From JAOUEA01 sp046732015 (GTDB lineage: Bacteria > Actinomycetota > UBA4738 > HRBIN12): a stretch of 8,096 bases of DNA. This document shows, one piece after another, positions 4,886-8,096 of this stretch. The notes below the pieces were generated by a model. The model was not told the origin of the DNA and did no database searches. It saw only the letters and a list, made by a program, of their open reading frames with translations. The translations under genes were made by a program, and so were the position numbers. Every line of letters begins with the position of its first letter. Within the stretch, counting starts at the first letter, position 1. The stretch covers positions 1 to 8,096 of the forward strand of contig JBKPMF010000097.1 of assembly GCA_046732015.1 (NCBI GenBank), written 5' to 3'.

Positions 4886-6624
4886 TGGTCACCACGCATA
4901 CCTACGACGCGCTGGTCGTAGGCGCGGGCGGCGCCGGGATGCGCGCCGCGATCGAACTCAGCGACAAGGTCCGCACCGCCGTCGTCTCCAAGCTCTACCC
5001 CACCCGCTCGCACACCGGCGCCGCGCAGGGCGGGGTGTGCGCCGCCCTGGGCAACGTCGAGGAGGACAGCCCTGAGTGGCACGCGTTCGACACCGTCAAG
5101 GGCGGTGACTACCTCACCGATCAGCCCGCCGCGCAGCTGATGACCGAAGAGGCGGTCGAGGCGATCTACCAACTCGAACGGTGGGGGCTGCCGTTCAACC
5201 GCACTCCGGAAGGCAGGATCGACCAGCGCCGTTTCGGCGGGCACACCGCGAACCACGGTGAGCGGCCGGTGAAACGCGCCTGCTATGCGGCCGATCGCAC
5301 CGGCCACATGATCTTGCAGACGCTCTATCAGCAGTGCGTGAAGCGCGACGTGCGATTCTTCAACGAGTTCTACTGCCTCGACCTGCTGCGGGACTCCGCC
5401 GGCGCCACCGCCGGGATCGTGGCGTACGAGCTGGCCACGGGCGAGCTCCATGTGTTCCGTGCCAAGAGCGTCGTGATGGCCACCGGCGGCTACGGGCGCA
5501 TGTTCCGCGTCACCTCGAACGCGCATGCCCTGACCGGCGACGGTCCCGCGGTGGCGTGGCGGCGCGGCGTGCCCCTCGAGGACATGGAGATGTTCCAGTT
5601 CCACCCCACCGGCCTCGCCAAACTCGGCGTGCTCTTGTCCGAAGCGGCACGCGGCGAAGGCGGCATCGTGCTCAACAAGGACGGCGAGCGGTTCATGGAG
5701 CGCTACGCCCCCACGATCAAGGACCTCGCTCCTCGCGACATGGTGAGCCGCGCGATCTACCAGGAGATCAAGGAAGGTCGCGGCGCCGGCCCCAGCAACG
5801 ACTGGGCCTACCTCGACATCACGCACCTCGATCCCAAAGTGATCGAGGAGAAGCTTCCCGACATCACCGAGTTCGCGCGGATCTACCTGAAGGTGGAACC
5901 GACGAAGGAACCCGTGCCGATCCAGCCCACGGCGCACTATGCGATGGGCGGGATCCCGACCGATACCGACGGGCGCGTGGTGGTGGGGGCGGACGAGACG
6001 CCGGTGCCCGGCCTCTATGCGGCGGGCGAATGCGCGTGCGTGAGCGTGCACGGCGCCAACCGGCTCGGCACGAACTCGCTGCTCGACATCGTCGTGTTCG
6101 GCCGGCGGGCCGGCGACGACGCGGCGCGGTTCGCGCGCGAGGCCGACCTCGCGGACGTGCCCGAGGCGCCGGCGAGCGCCACGATCGACATGCTCGACGC
6201 GTTCCTGACGCGCGAGACCGGCGACAACGCCGCCGACATCCGTAAGGAGCTGCAGGACAACATGTTCGACCTGGCGTTCGTGGTGCGCAGCGAGGAGAGC
6301 CTCGGGAAGATGCAGGAGATCCTGTACGGCCTCCGCGACCGTTACGAGCGCGTCGCGATCACGGACAAGGGCAGCGTGTACAACACGGAGCTGATGGAGA
6401 CGGTGGAGCTCGGATACCTGCTCGACTGCGCGGAGGCGCTGGTCGTCAGCGCGCGCGCTCGGACCGAGAGCCGGGGAGGCCACTACCGCGAGGATCACCC
6501 ACTGCGTGACGACGCGAACTGGCTGAAGCACACGCTGGCCACGCGCGATCCCCATGGTGCGATCACGCTCGACTTCAAGCCGGTGCAGATGGGGCCCTAC
6601 GTCCCGATGGAGCGGAAGTACTGA
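4885..6624 (+). CDS. sdhA: Succinate dehydrogenase flavoprotein subunit SdhA
   Basis: FAD-binding catalytic subunit, 579 residues, a normal full length. It oxidises succinate to fumarate on the cytoplasmic face and passes electrons to SdhB. The dinucleotide-binding motif VVGAGGAGMRAA lies at residues 11-22. H43 in TRSHTGAAQGG is the site of covalent FAD attachment. Active-site motifs are FQFHPTG (H240), SEAARGEGG (R257 region), APRDMVSR (R284, matching the proton-shuttle Arg of E. coli SdhA), HYAMGG (H351) and ANRLGTNSLLD (R393). The C-terminus ends in the usual PMERKY. The ATG at 4885 overlaps the sdhD stop by one base; the longer open frame upstream is only a shadow of sdhD. Fumarate reductases look similar, but the neighbouring SdhC and SdhD with the sdhCDAB order favour succinate dehydrogenase. 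Confidence 0.97.
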   Translation: MVTTHTYDALVVGAGGAGMRAAIELSDKVRTAVVSKLYPTRSHTGAAQGGVCAALGNVEEDSPEWHAFDTVKGGDYLTDQPAAQLMTEEAVEAIYQLERWGLPFNRTPEGRIDQRRFGGHTANHGERPVKRACYAADRTGHMILQTLYQQCVKRDVRFFNEFYCLDLLRDSAGATAGIVAYELATGELHVFRAKSVVMATGGYGRMFRVTSNAHALTGDGPAVAWRRGVPLEDMEMFQFHPTGLAKLGVLLSEAARGEGGIVLNKDGERFMERYAPTIKDLAPRDMVSRAIYQEIKEGRGAGPSNDWAYLDITHLDPKVIEEKLPDITEFARIYLKVEPTKEPVPIQPTAHYAMGGIPTDTDGRVVVGADETPVPGLYAAGECACVSVHGANRLGTNSLLDIVVFGRRAGDDAARFAREADLADVPEAPASATIDMLDAFLTRETGDNAADIRKELQDNMFDLAFVVRSEESLGKMQEILYGLRDRYERVAITDKGSVYNTELMETVELGYLLDCAEALVVSARARTESRGGHYREDHPLRDDANWLKHTLATRDPHGAITLDFKPVQMGPYVPMERKY

Positions 6625-6652
6625 TGGCGCTCAAGCACCGGAGGGGTAGCGC

Positions 6653-7429
6653 ATGCAACAGCTGACGCCGGCGGACGTCCTGCAAGCGTCTGACCAGCGT
6701 CAGGTCGGCGCCGGCGCGAAGAGCCACGGCGTTCGCCTCACCGTGAAGGTCCGCCGGTTCAACCCCGAGGTCTCGCAGGACTCGTGGTGGGACGAGTTCG
6801 AGGTCGAGGCGGACCCGCTCGAACGACTCGTCGAGGTCCTCCACCAGATCAAGTGGCACCTCGACGGCACGCTCACGTTCCGCCGCTCGTGCGCGCACGG
6901 CATCTGCGGATCCGACGCGATGCTGATCAACGGCCGCAACGCTCTCGCATGCAAGGTCCTGGTGGCCGACGTGGGTTCCAGGGTCACGATCGAACCGATC
7001 CGCGGGCTGCCGGTGCTGAAGGACCTGATCGTCGACATGGATCCGTTCTTCGAGGGCTACCGGTCGGTGCTGCCCTATCTGATCAACGACTCGGGAGAGC
7101 CCGACGGCGAGCGACTCCAGTCCTCGCAGGAGCGCGCCCGGTTCGACGACACCACGAAGTGCATCCTGTGTGCCGCGTGCACGACGTCGTGCCCGATCTT
7201 CTGGGGCGACGCCGGCTATGTGGGGCCCGCCGCGATCGTCAACGCGCACCGGTTCATCTTCGATTCGCGCGACGAGGGAGCCCGCGAGCGGCTCAAGATC
7301 CTGTCGGAGAAGACCGGGGTGTTCCGATGCCGCACGACGTTCAACTGCACCGACGCCTGCCCGCGCGGCATCGAGGTCACGAAGGCGATCCAGGAAGTCA
7401 AACGCTCGATCCTGTTCGACCGGTTCTGA
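6653..7429 (+). CDS. sdhB: Succinate dehydrogenase iron-sulfur subunit SdhB
   Basis: Electron-transfer subunit, 258 residues, carrying three iron-sulfur clusters between FAD and the quinone site. All ligands are present. The [2Fe-2S] cluster is bound by C80, C85, D88 and C100 (Asp at the third position, as in E. coli). The [4Fe-4S] cluster is bound by C170, C173, C176 and C236, and the [3Fe-4S] cluster by C180, C226 and C232. Spacing is the same as in E. coli SdhB. About 25 N-terminal residues precede the ferredoxin fold and are not recognisable. The ATG at 6653 follows GAGGGG (6641-6646) by 6 bases, a strong ribosome binding site inside the 28-base gap after sdhA. It is the last sdh gene; a weak hairpin follows its stop. 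Confidence 0.97.
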   Translation: MQQLTPADVLQASDQRQVGAGAKSHGVRLTVKVRRFNPEVSQDSWWDEFEVEADPLERLVEVLHQIKWHLDGTLTFRRSCAHGICGSDAMLINGRNALACKVLVADVGSRVTIEPIRGLPVLKDLIVDMDPFFEGYRSVLPYLINDSGEPDGERLQSSQERARFDDTTKCILCAACTTSCPIFWGDAGYVGPAAIVNAHRFIFDSRDEGARERLKILSEKTGVFRCRTTFNCTDACPRGIEVTKAIQEVKRSILFDRF

Positions 7430-7445
7430 CGCTCCCGGCCGAGCG
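7430..7445 (+). terminator. Weak GC hairpin after sdhB
   Basis: CGCTC-CCGGCC-GAGCG forms a 5-bp stem with a 6-base loop directly after the sdhB stop codon. There is no T-tract. It may attenuate read-through from sdhCDAB into the next gene, which has its own candidate -10 box at 7458-7463. The evidence is slight. Confidence 0.25.
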
Positions 7446-7457
7446 CGGATCCTCCGG

Positions 7458-7463
7458 TATGGT
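7458..7463 (+). promoter_or_regulatory. Candidate -10 box (TATGGT) of the dehydrogenase gene
   Basis: TATGGT ends 9 bases before the ATG at 7473, a little further than the 6-8 bases seen at the other candidate leaderless genes here. The intervening bases hold no ribosome binding site. It suggests a separate promoter for this gene in the 43-bp gap after sdhB. No -35 box is evident. Confidence 0.4.
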
Positions 7464-7472
7464 TCCCGCGCC

Positions 7473-8096
7473 ATGGCGCACCGCGTGACGATCATCCCCG
7501 GGGACGGCATCGGCCCCGAGGTCGCCGAGGCCGCCCGACTCGTCCTGGACGCCGCGGACGTCGGGATCGAATGGGTGGAGCGCCCGGCGGGCGTGGCGGC
7601 GCTCGAGTCCCGCGGAGAGCTCATGCCCGACGAGACCCTCGATGCGATCCGGTCCAGCCGCGTCGGGATCAAGGGGCCGATCACCACCCCCGTGGGCACT
7701 GGGTTCCGCAGCGTGAACGTCGCGCTGCGGCAGGGGCTGGATCTATTCGCCGCGGTCCGCCCGGCTCGAGCGCTGCCCGGCGTGAAGATCCGGCATCACG
7801 ACGTCGACCTGGTGGTCGTCCGGGAGAACACCGAGGACCTTTACGCGGGCATCGAGTACGCGCAAGGATCACCCGAGGCCGTGGCGCTCCGCGAAGAGCT
7901 CAGGGAGCTCGGGGGCTACGAGATCCGCCCCGACGCCGGCATCACCGTGAAGCCGATCAGTGTGAGCAGCACCAAGCGGATCGTGCGGTTCGCGTTCGAG
8001 TACGCACGGGCGAACGGCCGGAAGAAGGTCACGGTCGGCCACAAGGCGAACGTGATGCGCTACTCGGACGGGTTGTTCTTGCAGACGGCCCACGAC
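7473..8096 (+). CDS. icd: Isocitrate dehydrogenase, probably NAD type (3' end missing)
   Basis: The first 208 residues are present and the frame is still open at the window edge; family members run about 330-430 residues. It belongs to the isocitrate/isopropylmalate dehydrogenase family (oxidative decarboxylation of a beta-hydroxyacid, Mg-dependent). The N-terminal IIPGDGIGPEV (7-17) is the family signature. S80, N82, R86 and R96 in the FRSVNVALRQ...AVRP region match E. coli Icd Ser113, Asn115, Arg119 and Arg129. R117 and Y124 (RENTEDLYAGIEY) match Arg153 and Tyr160, and K191 (GHKANVMRYSDGLF) the catalytic Lys230. The Ser-x-Asn pair favours isocitrate over isopropylmalate, and the HKANVM region looks like NAD-dependent IDH3-type enzymes. 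The cofactor-choosing residues lie beyond the window, so NAD use is an inference. It follows sdhB by 43 bp on the same strand, consistent with a TCA-cycle cluster. Confidence 0.88.
   Translation, partial: MAHRVTIIPGDGIGPEVAEAARLVLDAADVGIEWVERPAGVAALESRGELMPDETLDAIRSSRVGIKGPITTPVGTGFRSVNVALRQGLDLFAAVRPARALPGVKIRHHDVDLVVVRENTEDLYAGIEYAQGSPEAVALREELRELGGYEIRPDAGITVKPISVSSTKRIVRFAFEYARANGRKKVTVGHKANVMRYSDGLFLQTAHD

Noticed and set aside
4801..6555. A 584-residue open frame on the minus strand opposite sdhA
   Set aside because: Arg-, His- and Val-rich shadow of sdhA with no recognisable motif; sdhA itself has all its active-site residues.
6624..6665. A 13-codon ORF overlapping the sdhA stop (TGATG) and the sdhB start
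   Set aside because: It resembles a coupling peptide, but sdhB already has a strong ribosome binding site at 6641-6646 and a 13-codon frame is easily found by chance.
6575..7699. A 374-residue open frame on the minus strand opposite sdhB and the start of the dehydrogenase gene
   Set aside because: Low-complexity composition and no motif; the plus-strand genes have complete cluster ligands and family signatures.
1..8096. Novel defence, mobile or biosynthetic system
   Set aside because: No transposase, integrase, nuclease, helicase, CRISPR repeat or biosynthetic core enzyme is present; nearly all coding space is explained by known metabolic families.

Overview
The window is high-GC DNA with densely packed genes. 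Gene content, an sdhC-sdhD-sdhA-sdhB order and several apparently leaderless TANNNT promoters suggest an actinobacterium (Actinomycetota), perhaps a deep-branching or uncultured lineage. That placement is inferred by eye. Most of the window is central carbon metabolism. I found no phage, transposon, CRISPR, rRNA or tRNA signal, and no obvious new defence or biosynthetic system.

Left part (1-1010): a secreted DUF4397-type protein on the minus strand (18-698) and a possible 55-residue two-helix membrane protein on the plus strand (843-1010). A 144-bp divergent intergenic region between them holds short repeats. A small hairpin at 1031-1045 lies between the small gene and the next gene, which converge.

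Middle part (1044-3920): on the minus strand, a NiaR-type 3H-domain regulator (2691-3221) is followed after 45 bp by the stand-alone catalytic subunit of a B12-dependent acyl-CoA mutase (1044-2645). The mutase keeps the methylmalonyl-CoA-specific Tyr and Arg. A class-I SAM-dependent O-methyltransferase (3282-3920) diverges from the regulator. The 60-bp gap holds two facing -10 elements, each six bases from a start codon, with a small palindrome between them.

Right part (4024-8096): a complete succinate dehydrogenase operon, sdhCDAB, is followed by the first 208 codons of an isocitrate dehydrogenase-family gene that runs off the end. The genes fit together: isocitrate dehydrogenase and succinate dehydrogenase are TCA-cycle enzymes. 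Methylmalonyl-CoA mutase feeds propionate-derived carbon into the same cycle as succinyl-CoA. A NiaR-type regulator would sense nicotinic acid, an NAD precursor. The histidine layout of SdhC and SdhD suggests a two-heme (type A) succinate:quinone reductase.

The observations most worth a second look are the repeated leaderless promoter architecture, the predicted two-heme anchor, the NiaR-like regulator in an actinobacterial setting with a candidate operator, and the small membrane ORF.
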